Shown: piece by piece, positions 26,928 through 35,465 of the stretch | Position numbering within the stretch: the stretch's first letter is position 1 | Layout: every line of letters starts with the position of its first letter | Program-made: the position numbers and the translations under genes | NCBI RefSeq assembly: GCF_011305535.1 | Contig: NZ_CP049905.1 | Coordinates: 1,684,001-1,748,000, forward strand | DNA length: 64,000 bases | Direction: 5' to 3' | From: Diaphorobacter sp. HDW4B | GTDB taxonomy: Bacteria > Pseudomonadota > Gammaproteobacteria > Burkholderiales > Burkholderiaceae_C | Notes under the pieces: model-generated | Database searches by the model: none | Told to the model about the DNA's origin: nothing | The model's input: only the letters and a program-made list of their open reading frames with translations

Positions 26928-28796
26928 TCAAGGCGATTGCGGCGGCGTGCACAGCGCCGTCACCGCACCGTTGAAATCGTTCAGCAGATCGACCAGCGGC
27001 GGCTGGCCTGCCAGCTCTTCGCCGCCCGGTGCCATGATGACCTTGAAGCTGCGCAGCAGCGCCACCGCATGCGCGGGCACGGCGCGGCCTTGCCGGTGGC
27101 TTTGCAGCAGCGCTTCGATGGCCGGGTTGTCAAGGTTGATGTACAGGCGCGCGGGCACGCTCGCATCAATGCGCTTGGTGAACGCGCGCGCCAGACTCAA
27201 CGCCGCACCCGCCATGCGCTTGCTCGCATCGTCGGCCTCCAGCCGCGCCTTGAGCTGCGCCTCGCGGTCGGGTACGGCGATCAGCGGCAACTCGGGCGAC
27301 ACAAAGCGCGCGGGCACGACGAGTTCGCCCCACGCCAGTTGCTCGCGCAGCCATGCGATCTCGCTCTCGGGCAGATCGGCTGCGCGGAACATGCGCGCAT
27401 TGCCGGTGGCCGTTCCGATCTCGACCAGCAGCACGCCGCGATCACGCACATACTCGCGCAGAAAGCCCGCCACGGCATAACGATCACCCCGCGCGACCGG
27501 CACCTGCAGCGCGCGAAACAGCACGTCTTCAAAACCGCCGCTCTGACCCAGACTCAGGTGAATGCGGCCATCGCGAATCAGGCTGCGCACCGGCAGATCG
27601 CCCTGACTTGTGGAGATGCGCACGGCGTCCTGCAGCATGGCGAACAGCTCGTCCTCGCACATCGCCGCGCCCAGCAACGCCTCGTTGTGGCGCGAAAGCA
27701 GACGGCTCCATGCCGGTGCCTGGTCTTTCGACAGATCGGCCAGCCCCTTGATCAATGCACTTTTCAGATGCGCGCGCACCGCCATGTAAGCATCGTCGCG
27801 CTGCAGGTCTTCGCGGCTCGCGGTGGGTGTGAGCGCGTTCGATTCGATCACGCCGCCGATGAAGCCCGCCCACACGGGAATCAGGTCGCGCGCCTCATCG
27901 TCGAGCAGCATGCCGCGCACGTAGACGCTCAGGTGCCGGTTGTCGCTGGTGCCGTAGGTCGCACCGTCCTGCACCCACAGCAGACCGCGCGCATCGCTGT
28001 CGCCTTCGGGTTTGATCGGGATCACGCAGATCGGTTCGAAATGGCGCTCCATGCGCGTCGCGAACGCCATGCGTTGGCGCTGCAGAACAGCAGGATGCAC
28101 GACCACACCATCGGCCGTCGCACGCCATGGCGGCGGGTCGGCGTTCACGCATTCATCGTCGAACCACAGCGGCTCGCGCAGCAGCGCGCAATAGCGGCCC
28201 AGCACTTTCTTCAGCACACCAGCGGAGCACAGATGGTTGAAGTCCGTGCGCATCGCCAGATGGATCTCGGTGCCCACGGGCCGCGCGTCGATGGCCTGCA
28301 CCGCATAGCGCCTGCCATCCGACGAGAGATAACGCCAGCCCTTGTCCGGAGACTGGTACGAGGACGTGTTCACCAGCACCTGCTCGGCCACCACGAAGGC
28401 CGAGAGAAAGCCGAGACCGAACAGGCCGATCAGTTCCTCGCTGCCCGGCTTTTCGGTGGCACGCAACTGGCGCGTGTAGCCGTTGCCCAGTGTCGCGAGA
28501 AAGCTGTGCAGTTCCTGCTCCGTCAGCCCCGATCCGTTGTCGCGGATGATGATGGTCTGCGCCACATCGTCGGCAATCACGTCGATGCGGCCCGGCCCGG
28601 TGAACGTCGGGTCTTCGAGCCTGCGCCGCGAGATCGAATCGTGCGCGTTCTGGATCAGCTCGCGGATCGCGACGACCGGCGTCGAATACAGGTGCTTGGC
28701 CAGCACATCGAACAGGCCATCGAGATGCACCTGCGTGGTCTGCAAGGCCGAAGGTTGGGCAGGCTGATCGCTGCTGCTGTGGTCGTCGTCGTTCAT
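26928..28796 (-). CDS. HSP90-like ATPase (HtpG-related)
   Basis: 622 residues, the length of E. coli HtpG. The GHKL ATPase motifs are intact: AIRELIQNAHDSI (N box, about 43-55), IRDNGSGLTEQE (G1) and LIGLFGLGFLSAF (G2). The middle domain carries LTPTASREDLQRD, where the conserved catalytic-loop arginine of HSP90 lies. Sequence beyond the ATPase core is divergent from housekeeping HtpG, and the gene sits inside the MoxR/VWA operon, so this is probably a dedicated chaperone for that system. The start is the ATG before NDDDHSSSDQ; MoxR ends 19 bases upstream. Confidence 0.88.
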   Translation of the reverse strand: MNDDDHSSSDQPAQPSALQTTQVHLDGLFDVLAKHLYSTPVVAIRELIQNAHDSISRRRLEDPTFTGPGRIDVIADDVAQTIIIRDNGSGLTEQELHSFLATLGNGYTRQLRATEKPGSEELIGLFGLGFLSAFVVAEQVLVNTSSYQSPDKGWRYLSSDGRRYAVQAIDARPVGTEIHLAMRTDFNHLCSAGVLKKVLGRYCALLREPLWFDDECVNADPPPWRATADGVVVHPAVLQRQRMAFATRMERHFEPICVIPIKPEGDSDARGLLWVQDGATYGTSDNRHLSVYVRGMLLDDEARDLIPVWAGFIGGVIESNALTPTASREDLQRDDAYMAVRAHLKSALIKGLADLSKDQAPAWSRLLSRHNEALLGAAMCEDELFAMLQDAVRISTSQGDLPVRSLIRDGRIHLSLGQSGGFEDVLFRALQVPVARGDRYAVAGFLREYVRDRGVLLVEIGTATGNARMFRAADLPESEIAWLREQLAWGELVVPARFVSPELPLIAVPDREAQLKARLEADDASKRMAGAALSLARAFTKRIDASVPARLYINLDNPAIEALLQSHRQGRAVPAHAVALLRSFKVIMAPGGEELAGQPPLVDLLNDFNGAVTALCTPPQSP

Positions 28797-28815
28797 GTGC
28801 TGTGCGCCAATGTGG

Positions 28816-29898
28816 TCAGAGTTGCTCGCGGCAGGCGCGGTACAGGTCCTTCCACTCGCCGCGTTCCTTCACCACGGTTTCGAGGTATTCCTTCCACACC
28901 ACCGTGTCCTGCACCGGGTCCTTGACCACCGCGCCGAGCAGGCCCGAGGCCACATCGGCCGCGCGCATCACGCCATCGCCGAAGTGCCCGGCCAGCGCCA
29001 TGCCGCTGTTGATCACCGAGATCGCCTCGGCCGTGGACAGCGTCGACGTGGGCGACTTGATGCGCACGCTCTTGCCGTCTTCGGTCTGGCCGCTGCGCAG
29101 TTCGCGGAAGATCTGCACCACGCGCTTGATTTCTTCGAGCGCCGGTGGCTCGGCAGGCAGCGCCAGCGCGCGGCCCATTTCGCCCACGCGCTTCATCACG
29201 ATCTGCACTTCCTCGGCTTCGGTCGCGGGCACCGGCAGCACCACCGTGTTGAAGCGGCGCTTGAGCGCGCTCGACAACTCGTTGACGCCCTTGTCGCGGT
29301 TGTTGGCGGTGGCGATCACCGAGAAGCCCTGCACCGCCTGCACTTCGCTTTCCAGCTCGGGCACGGGCAGCGTCTTTTCGGACAGCACGGTGATCAGCGT
29401 GTCCTGCACATCGGCGGGAATGCGCGTGAGTTCTTCGATGCGCGCGATCTTGCCGCGCTTCATCGCGTTGACCATCGGGCTTGGAATCAGCGCCTTCTCC
29501 GACGGGCCATGCGCGAGCAACTGCGCGTAGTTCCAGCCGTAGCGCAACTGCTCTTCGCTCGTGCCCGCCGTGCCTTGCACCAGCAGCGTGGAGTCGCCAC
29601 TCACAGCCGCCGCCAGATGCTCGGACACCCACGACTTGGCCGTGCCCGGCACGCCGTACAGCAGCAGCGCGCGATCGGTCGCAAGCGTCGTCACGGCGAT
29701 CTCCATGAGGCGCGAGTTGCCGATGTACTTGGGCGAAATCTCCACGCCGTTCTTCAGCGTGCCGCCCATCAGGTACTGCAGCACCGCCCATGGCGAGAGC
29801 TTCCAGTTGGGCGGGCGTGCACGGTCATCGACCTGCGACAGCGCGTCCAGCTCGTGTGCGAATTGTTGTTCTGCATGTTGGCGAAGAACCTGGCTCAT
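28816..29898 (-). CDS. MoxR-type AAA+ ATPase (YehL-like)
   Basis: 360 residues. Walker A LLYGVPGTAKSW (about 76-87), Walker B-like IARIEELTRIP, sensor 1 in FSVIATANNRDKG and the arginine-finger region ALKRRFNTV follow the MoxR pattern. These ATPases remodel partner complexes, usually together with a VWA protein. The tail (after about 260) is a helical lid. E. coli YehL is the likely counterpart by context. It follows the DUF5691 gene by 61 bases and precedes the HSP90-like gene by 19. Confidence 0.9.
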   Translation of the reverse strand: MSQVLRQHAEQQFAHELDALSQVDDRARPPNWKLSPWAVLQYLMGGTLKNGVEISPKYIGNSRLMEIAVTTLATDRALLLYGVPGTAKSWVSEHLAAAVSGDSTLLVQGTAGTSEEQLRYGWNYAQLLAHGPSEKALIPSPMVNAMKRGKIARIEELTRIPADVQDTLITVLSEKTLPVPELESEVQAVQGFSVIATANNRDKGVNELSSALKRRFNTVVLPVPATEAEEVQIVMKRVGEMGRALALPAEPPALEEIKRVVQIFRELRSGQTEDGKSVRIKSPTSTLSTAEAISVINSGMALAGHFGDGVMRAADVASGLLGAVVKDPVQDTVVWKEYLETVVKERGEWKDLYRACREQL

Positions 29899-29959
29899 GG
29901 TGTGAAGCTCTCTGTTGGCAAATGGATGAATCGGGTGGATCGGATAAGCGAAAAATGGA

Positions 29960-31558
29960 TCACGTTGAAATCTGCTGCAGCGTCTGGCGTATGCCCGCCG
30001 TCGAGCGCACGCGCTGCCACACGTCCTCGAACCACTGCGCCGACTTTTCGTCGGCGCTGGCCTTGTCGATGAGCGTCAGGAACGCGGGCAGGCTCTGCGG
30101 ATGCATCCACAGCGCCGCGCTGGTGAGCGCCTGCGACAGGTTGTGGCGCAGGCTCCAGTCGGTGCTGACGACGGCGGCTGCGTAGGACAGGTCGAGCGAG
30201 GCGACCAGCGCATCGGACAGCGCACGCGACAGATGCTCGTGCGGCTCCATCTGATCGTCGATGCGAATCAGCAGCTCGAACACCAGACGCGGCGCGGCCT
30301 TCAAACGCTCTTGCCAATACACCTCACGCTCGGCCAGCGTCATCGACGCGAGCAGGCTGCGCAGGCTTTCCTGCGCAAAGCGGTTTTCCTGCATGCTGGT
30401 CAACAACTGCAGCCAATCGCGGTTGGGCGAACGCGCGGCGGCTTCGAGCAGACCATCCCACAGATGGCGCTTCCACTCGGTCTTGGCCGCCCATGCGAAC
30501 ACTTCCTCGGGCGTCTTGCCCAGCGTCTCGGTCCACCAGGTCGGCGGTGTCAGACGCACCAGTTGGTACAGCCACCACGCGCGCTCGCCGCCCTTGAAAT
30601 ACGAGTGCGCCTTGAGCGCGATGCCGTCGCGCGGCCAGTCGGCGTTGTCCTTTTCGGGCGGCTCGATGGTCCACTTGTCGCCCTCCTGCTTGAGCAGCGG
30701 CGCAATCCATGCGATCACGCGCTGCGAATGCGCGCTGTGCGGCAACGTGGACAAAAGCTCGGCGGCCAACTGCTTCACTTCGCCGCTGCGATCGGTGAGC
30801 AGGCGCTCCAGCAGCGCTTCGTCATCCATCGACAACTGCGTGCGCAGCACTTCGAGCATCGCCAAACGTTCCTTGGCGTTCAGCTCCTTGACCGCCGCGT
30901 CGAAGCGTTCACGCGCGGCCTGCGGAGTGCTCGCGCGTTCGTTGCGCAGCACGGAAAGCCGCTGCTCGAACGTGCCTTCGCTCCACAACTGTTCGGGATC
31001 GGCCTGCTGATCTGTGCCTGCCGCAAACTTCCACGCCGGGTTCTGCTGCGCAAGCCACAAACCGCGTGCGCCCAGCACCGCCAGCAGATCGGCACGCAAG
31101 GCCGAACTGCGCGCACCGGCATCCAGCGCCACCGGAAGCGATGCCTGCGGCAAGCGCATGCCGGCCTTTGCCAGCACATGCCAGCTTTGGCGAGTCAGGC
31201 TTTCCGGCCCTTCACGCAAGGCCGCATTCAGCGCGCGGATCACGGCCTCGTCGGCAGGCTCGGCCTGCACATCGTCCGGCGCGGACGTGGACGCAAGCGG
31301 CTGCGCCAAAGCCTGCGGAACAAAGCCCGCGCGCTGCCACAACCCCGCTGCACCAGCGGCGCGCAGCAGCTTGATCGATCCGGCATGCGCGTCAGCAGGC
31401 ACGGCCAGAGCGGCATTCGCATCGCGCACCAGCGACTGCAGTTCGGCGGGCCATGGCGCATCGTCGAGCGCATCCATGCGCTGCGTGCCGACCAGCGCCT
31501 GCTGCATCAGTCCTTGCCAGGCGGGAGAGTTCATCGCACCACCATTGCTGCTGTTCAT
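29960..31558 (-). CDS. DUF5691 family protein
   Basis: 532 residues, largely alpha-helical. It contains HEAT-like stretches (LEVLRTQLSMDDEALLERLLTDRSGEVKQLAAELLSTLPHS) around residues 230-270, as expected for DUF5691. The start ATG at 31558 overlaps the SWIM stop codon (ATGA), which fixes the start and implies coupling. It is rich in Ala, Leu and Trp, with no signal peptide. The family is known only by its neighbourhood with SWIM, MoxR and VWA genes. Function unknown; a helical adaptor is possible. Confidence 0.85.
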   Translation of the reverse strand: MNSSNGGAMNSPAWQGLMQQALVGTQRMDALDDAPWPAELQSLVRDANAALAVPADAHAGSIKLLRAAGAAGLWQRAGFVPQALAQPLASTSAPDDVQAEPADEAVIRALNAALREGPESLTRQSWHVLAKAGMRLPQASLPVALDAGARSSALRADLLAVLGARGLWLAQQNPAWKFAAGTDQQADPEQLWSEGTFEQRLSVLRNERASTPQAARERFDAAVKELNAKERLAMLEVLRTQLSMDDEALLERLLTDRSGEVKQLAAELLSTLPHSAHSQRVIAWIAPLLKQEGDKWTIEPPEKDNADWPRDGIALKAHSYFKGGERAWWLYQLVRLTPPTWWTETLGKTPEEVFAWAAKTEWKRHLWDGLLEAAARSPNRDWLQLLTSMQENRFAQESLRSLLASMTLAEREVYWQERLKAAPRLVFELLIRIDDQMEPHEHLSRALSDALVASLDLSYAAAVVSTDWSLRHNLSQALTSAALWMHPQSLPAFLTLIDKASADEKSAQWFEDVWQRVRSTAGIRQTLQQIST

Positions 31559-32940
31559 TGCACCTCTCCCGACAAGGCCCAGATGAGGCGGGCATTGCCG
31601 TCGCCCGTCACATTCCATGCGCTCAGCAAACGCCAGCGTTCATCGCTCCACTCGCCCATCGCCAGCATCGGATGACCGCCGCTGGCCGCGAGCAGCCCCC
31701 ATGCCTGCGAGTCCGGCAGATCGAGTGGCAGCACGCGTTGCGCCGCGCCATCCATCACCGTCGCCTGCCAACCCTGCCCTTCCACGCGATGCAGTTGCAC
31801 GCTCTGCAGCATCAGCGGTTGAAGCCATTGAAACGGATTGCCCGCCAAGCGCTCGGCCACATCGCGCCAGCTTTGCTGCGGTGTGCTGTGCGCGAGCAGG
31901 CTGGGCGCGGTCGTGGCCTGCGCTTCCAGCAGACTGCTGTTGTCTGCCGCAATCGCCCGCATGGGCGCACCACCCGGATAGAAATGCAGACTGGCCTCGT
32001 AACGACGACCCACAACCCACGCACGTTCGTAGCCACGACCGCCATGCGCGTAGTCCTGCAGCAAGGCTATGCGCTGGGTCTGTTCGCCCCACAGCCACAT
32101 GCGCCGCTCGACAAGACGTCCCTGTCCTTCGATCTGGCAACCGCCAAGCACCAGCCACTGATCGGCCACCGCGGGCGATGTGGCAAGCAGCTCGGCCTTG
32201 TCCTGATTCCAGCCGAGCGCCGTCATCACATCGTCCAGCATCGCGGGCGGCAACTGCTCGCGGCGCGCGGCGGCGTCCAGCAGCAACTGCCATTGCCCCA
32301 GATGCGTGAGCAGCAACGCGGGCCAATCCTCGCGCACGCTGGCCACATCGTGCAATTGCGTGACGCGCGCCGCCATGCTGGGCGCCTGCGCATCGACCAG
32401 ACGCGCCGCCATGTTCTGCCACGCCTGATGCGTGCTGGAATCGTTGAGCTGCTGCGTGGCCAGGCCCTGGCGCAGCATGTCCTGCATCCACAGCGAGAGT
32501 TCGCCCAAGCCGCCTTCCACGCGATCCCAGCGCTTGGCCTCGCGTTTGGCGGCGGCCTGCGGGTCGGGCGGCGCGGCGGCCACGGCGACGGCCTTGGCTT
32601 CTTTTTTCTCGGCGCGATCACGGCGTGAATCGAGCCATTCGCTCACCCATGCCGGGCGGGCATCGGCTGCAGCCACCTGCCCTGCCGTGCGCAGGAGCAA
32701 GAGAGCGAGCCCATGCTTGCATGGAAATTTGCGGCTGGGGCAACTGCATTTGAACGACGGGCCGCTCAAATCGACCTGCGTCTGATAAGGCTTGCTGCCG
32801 CTGCCCTGGCATTCGCCCCAGACTGCGCCCTCGTCGCTGCCCAGAGTCGGCCATTTACCGGGAGATTTCAGGCCTTGTGCGGCCTTGGTTGAGGAAGCAT
32901 CCGGGGATAGCCCCAACACTTCTGCTTCGCTGGTTAGCAC
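31555..32940 (-). CDS. SWIM zinc-finger protein (YehQ-like), first gene of operon
   Basis: 461 residues. The SWIM motif CxCx(n)CxH is intact in FKCSCPSRKFPCKHGLALLLL (about 63-83). Such fingers bind DNA or proteins. The remainder is a long alpha/beta region of unknown fold, with a lysine-rich linker (DRAEKKEAKAVAVA). It is the first gene of the seven-gene minus-strand operon and likely counterpart of E. coli YehQ. Upstream lies an inverted repeat at 32980-33003 that probably belongs to its promoter. Confidence 0.88.
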   Translation of the reverse strand: MLTSEAEVLGLSPDASSTKAAQGLKSPGKWPTLGSDEGAVWGECQGSGSKPYQTQVDLSGPSFKCSCPSRKFPCKHGLALLLLRTAGQVAAADARPAWVSEWLDSRRDRAEKKEAKAVAVAAAPPDPQAAAKREAKRWDRVEGGLGELSLWMQDMLRQGLATQQLNDSSTHQAWQNMAARLVDAQAPSMAARVTQLHDVASVREDWPALLLTHLGQWQLLLDAAARREQLPPAMLDDVMTALGWNQDKAELLATSPAVADQWLVLGGCQIEGQGRLVERRMWLWGEQTQRIALLQDYAHGGRGYERAWVVGRRYEASLHFYPGGAPMRAIAADNSSLLEAQATTAPSLLAHSTPQQSWRDVAERLAGNPFQWLQPLMLQSVQLHRVEGQGWQATVMDGAAQRVLPLDLPDSQAWGLLAASGGHPMLAMGEWSDERWRLLSAWNVTGDGNARLIWALSGEVQ

Positions 32941-32979
32941 GTGCTGCCTTCTCCGTTCCCGACAAGCGGTGTCAATTTA

Positions 32980-33003
32980 TTGGTATTTACAGATTTATAC
33001 CAA
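32980..33003 (-). promoter_or_regulatory. Inverted repeat overlapping a TATAAA box upstream of the SWIM operon
   Basis: Perfect 7 bp arms TTGGTAT (32980-32986) and ATACCAA (32997-33003) are separated by 10 bases, 39 bases before the SWIM start codon. On the minus strand one arm overlaps TATAAA, a good -10 hexamer. No good -35 is visible. The AT-rich patch stands out in a GC-rich divergent gap, so an operator overlapping the promoter is plausible. Confidence 0.45.
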
Positions 33004-33106
33004 AGCGCCGATGTCACTCTTGCGAAAGCCGTCCTCGACTTTGTGAGCATGTGATTCAGGGTAGACGCCAGTAGCGCGCAGAAATGTGCCGCAGACAATC
33101 ACCGCC

Positions 33107-34870
33107 ATGCTCTCTCCCAGCCAGGTCATCGTCATCGCCACACCGGTGTTTTTTCTGCTGATCGCCATCGAATGGCTGGTCAGCATGCGCCGCCGCAACT
33201 ACCCGTACAAGCTGGCCGATGCGTTCAGTTCGATGAGCCTCGGGCTCATGAGCCAGACCAGCGCGGTCTTCACCAAGCTGCTCACCGTGGGCATCTACAC
33301 GGCCGTGTTCGAGCATGTCGCGCTGCTGCGAAGCGACGCCTTCTGGACAAGCCTCCCCGGCTGGCTGATCGCCTTGGTGCTCTACGACTTTCTCTACTAC
33401 TGGAACCACCGCATGGGCCACGAGGTCAACGTGCTGTGGGCCGCGCATGTGGTGCATCACCAGAGCCAGCAATACAACCTCAGCACCGCGCTGCGCCAAC
33501 CGAGCAGCTACGCGCTGCTGTCGTGGCTGTTCTATCTGCCGATGGCCGTGCTCGGCGTGCCGCCGCTGGTCTTCGTGGTCGTCGGGCTGATCGACCTGCT
33601 CTACCAATTCTGGGTGCACACCGAGCAGGTGCGCCGCCTCGGCTGGTTCGACCGCTGGTTCTGCGCGCCCAGCAACCACCGCGTGCACCACGCCGTGAAC
33701 GACCCATATCTCGACAAGAACTACGGCGGCATCCTCATCATCTGGGACCGCATCTTCGGCACCTTCAAGGAAGAAGACGACCGCGAGCCCTGCGTCTACG
33801 GCACACGCGGCCTGCTCCAAAGCTGGGACCCACTCTGGGCCAACGCCTCCATCTACAGCCAGCTCGCGCAAGACAGTTTTCATGCGCGCAACTGGGGCGA
33901 CAAGCTGCGCGTGTGGCTCAAACCGCCGGGCTGGCGACCTATCGACGTGGCCGCGCGCTTTCCCAAACCCGCTTTCGTGCTCGACGAACATCGCGCGCTG
34001 TTCGAGCCGCCCATCGGCAAAGCCGCCCAGTGGTTTGCCTCGCTGCAGTTCATCACGCTGATCGCCGGTGCCGCGCTGTTTCTGTGGAACGCCGATCAGG
34101 CACCGCTCGCGCACAACCTGATCTGGTTCGCCACCATCAGCATCGCGCAGTGGATTCTCGGTGCCGTACTGCAAGGCCGCATCAGCGTGTGGCTGGCGTT
34201 GATGCTCGATGCCGGCGTGCTGGCTGCCGCCACCGGCGCGCTCGGACTCACGGAATGGCACATGGTCTTCAAACCCGCAGCCATGCTGTTCGCTTGCGCA
34301 CAGGTGCTGGCCAGCGCTCGCAACGCGCCCGTCGATCACGCGGGCCGCAGCCATCCCATCTCGCTGCGCTGGCTGCTGGTCGCACTGCAATGGTCGTTCG
34401 TCGGCGACGTCTGCCTGATGCTGTCGTCACCCGCCATGTTCGTGCCCGGCCTCGTGAGCTTTCTGCTCGCGCATCTGGCCTACATCATCGTCATGAAACG
34501 CGGCCTGCCCTGGTTCGCCGACCGCCGCGCATTGCTCATCACGCTGCTGCTCGGCATCGGCATGTACGCTTTCCTGTGGACCGGCGGCCTGCCCGCCGAA
34601 CTGCGCATCCCCGTCGCCGTCTACGTCACCGTCATCGCCCTCATGGCCGCGCAGGCCTGGGGCCGCTGGCGCATCATGCGCTCGACCAACGCACTGCAAG
34701 TCGCGCTGGGCGCAAGCTGCTTCATGATCAGCGACACCATCCTCGCGCTGGACCGCTTCGTGCAGCCCGTGCCCTATGCGCTGTTCTGGGTGCTGATCAG
34801 CTACTTCGCGGCGCAGGCGTTGATCGTGTGGGGGTTGACGGGCAAAGCACGGTCATCGACCGCAGCTTAG
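33107..34870 (+). CDS. Sterol desaturase/alkylglycerol monooxygenase-like domain fused to YhhN (lysoplasmalogenase) domain
   Basis: 587 residues, integral membrane. The N-terminal half is a fatty-acid hydroxylase domain with the three di-iron histidine boxes: NHRMGHE (about 95-101), HVVHHQS (109-115) and NHRVHHAV (185-192). Further membrane segments occupy about 305-400. From about 420 on, the sequence matches YhhN/TMEM86: SFVGDVCLML, FLLAHLAYI, RIPVAVYVTVIALM and ASCFMISDTILALDRF. YhhN proteins hydrolyse the vinyl-ether bond of lysoplasmalogens, and AGMO cleaves alkylglycerol ethers, so both domains may act on ether lipids (inference). A GTG at 33086 is an alternative start. Divergent from the SWIM operon. 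Confidence 0.85.
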   Translation: MLSPSQVIVIATPVFFLLIAIEWLVSMRRRNYPYKLADAFSSMSLGLMSQTSAVFTKLLTVGIYTAVFEHVALLRSDAFWTSLPGWLIALVLYDFLYYWNHRMGHEVNVLWAAHVVHHQSQQYNLSTALRQPSSYALLSWLFYLPMAVLGVPPLVFVVVGLIDLLYQFWVHTEQVRRLGWFDRWFCAPSNHRVHHAVNDPYLDKNYGGILIIWDRIFGTFKEEDDREPCVYGTRGLLQSWDPLWANASIYSQLAQDSFHARNWGDKLRVWLKPPGWRPIDVAARFPKPAFVLDEHRALFEPPIGKAAQWFASLQFITLIAGAALFLWNADQAPLAHNLIWFATISIAQWILGAVLQGRISVWLALMLDAGVLAAATGALGLTEWHMVFKPAAMLFACAQVLASARNAPVDHAGRSHPISLRWLLVALQWSFVGDVCLMLSSPAMFVPGLVSFLLAHLAYIIVMKRGLPWFADRRALLITLLLGIGMYAFLWTGGLPAELRIPVAVYVTVIALMAAQAWGRWRIMRSTNALQVALGASCFMISDTILALDRFVQPVPYALFWVLISYFAAQALIVWGLTGKARSSTAA

Positions 34871-34895
34871 TCAACCGTACAAACCCCGAAAACAT

Positions 34896-34924
34896 TTGAC
34901 CATATATCACCCACGGGCGATAAT
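34896..34924 (+). promoter_or_regulatory. Sigma-70 promoter of the magnesium locus
   Basis: TTGACC (34896-34901), 17-base spacer, GATAAT (34919-34924): one of the best sigma-70 matches in the window. The start site would be near 34931, giving a leader of about 1.2 kb before mgtA. Confidence 0.75.
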
Positions 34925-34952
34925 CGCCGGATCGCAATTTCAGGAGTCCCAC

Positions 34953-35018
34953 GTGGACAGTGCCAGTTCAACCAGTGATTTATCGCTCGCCGCAATGGCA
35001 GCGTGGCTGGCCGACTGA
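34953..35018 (+). CDS. Putative 21-residue leader peptide
   Basis: GTG start with CAGGAG seven bases upstream. It encodes a serine/alanine-rich peptide beginning MDSASSTSDL and ending AAWLAD, then TGA. It lies about 22 bases after the predicted transcription start and is followed at once by a CTCCC/GGGAG hairpin (35023-35041) and then a stronger hairpin at 35103-35120, an arrangement typical of leader-peptide control. Too short for homology; the evidence is position, ribosome-binding site and structure. Confidence 0.45.
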   Translation: MDSASSTSDLSLAAMAAWLAD

Positions 35019-35102
35019 CGAACTCCCTGCTTGAACGGGAGCCGTCCTTCGGCACCAGTTCCGTTCAACGCATTGCGGCGCGCTTGGCGCACCTCTTCTC
35101 TC

Positions 35103-35130
35103 GCCCGACATCGGTCGGGCTCGCGCTTTT
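35103..35130 (+). terminator. Terminator-like hairpin in the magnesium leader
   Basis: Perfect 7 bp stem GCCCGAC (35103-35109) / GTCGGGC (35114-35120) with tetraloop ATCG, followed by TCGCGCTTTT. The T-run starts six bases after the stem, so termination efficiency is uncertain. Position downstream of the 21-codon ORF suggests an attenuator. Confidence 0.4.
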
Positions 35131-35225
35131 CAAATCACGGACACACTTCGGCGTCAGCAGACACCGGAGTTTTTGACGCGTACCGTTTCTGCGTGGCTTT
35201 TCTTGCTTCACCGAAGGAGAACGCC

Positions 35226-35429
35226 ATGAAGACTTTTTTCTTTCGCTCAGACCGCTTGGTGCGCCTTGGCCGCACCTGCGCAGCCGCGCCCGCAGTCGAG
35301 TCGACCGTTGTCGCAAACGCTCAGGCCAAGCCGCTTGAGCAGCAGCTCAAGGAGCTGGACACGCTGACCCGCTGGCCGACCCATCGCATCCGCAGCTTCC
35401 TCGCCACGCAGTCGCGCAGCGCGCGCTGA
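35226..35429 (+). CDS. Small hypothetical protein, 67 residues, in the magnesium leader
   Basis: A strong ribosome-binding site (GAAGGAG, six bases before the ATG) supports translation. The product is basic, with an N-terminal MKTFFFRSDRLVRLGR segment, an alanine-rich middle and an amphipathic KPLEQQLKELDTLTRWPTHRIRSFLA tail. Tryptophan-proline and many arginines resemble short DUF-type helical proteins, but no family is recognised. It lies between the promoter and mgtA and could be a functional small protein or a regulatory ORF. Confidence 0.5.
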   Translation: MKTFFFRSDRLVRLGRTCAAAPAVESTVVANAQAKPLEQQLKELDTLTRWPTHRIRSFLATQSRSAR

Positions 35430-35465
35430 TTCGCAGGCCGCAAGCCTTTCATCAACCCATCCCAA

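Larger units (their letters stand above)
34871..35225 (+). other. Long untranslated leader of the magnesium locus
   Basis: 355 bases before the first larger small ORF. It contains a sigma-70 promoter, a 21-codon ORF and two hairpins, described separately. No other gene is supported here. Confidence 0.6.

Noticed and set aside
20805-32940. Calling the seven-gene operon a proven antiphage defence system
   Set aside because: Domain content allows it, but neighbours are housekeeping genes and no classic effector such as a nuclease, TIR or pore-forming protein is visible; the function stays open.
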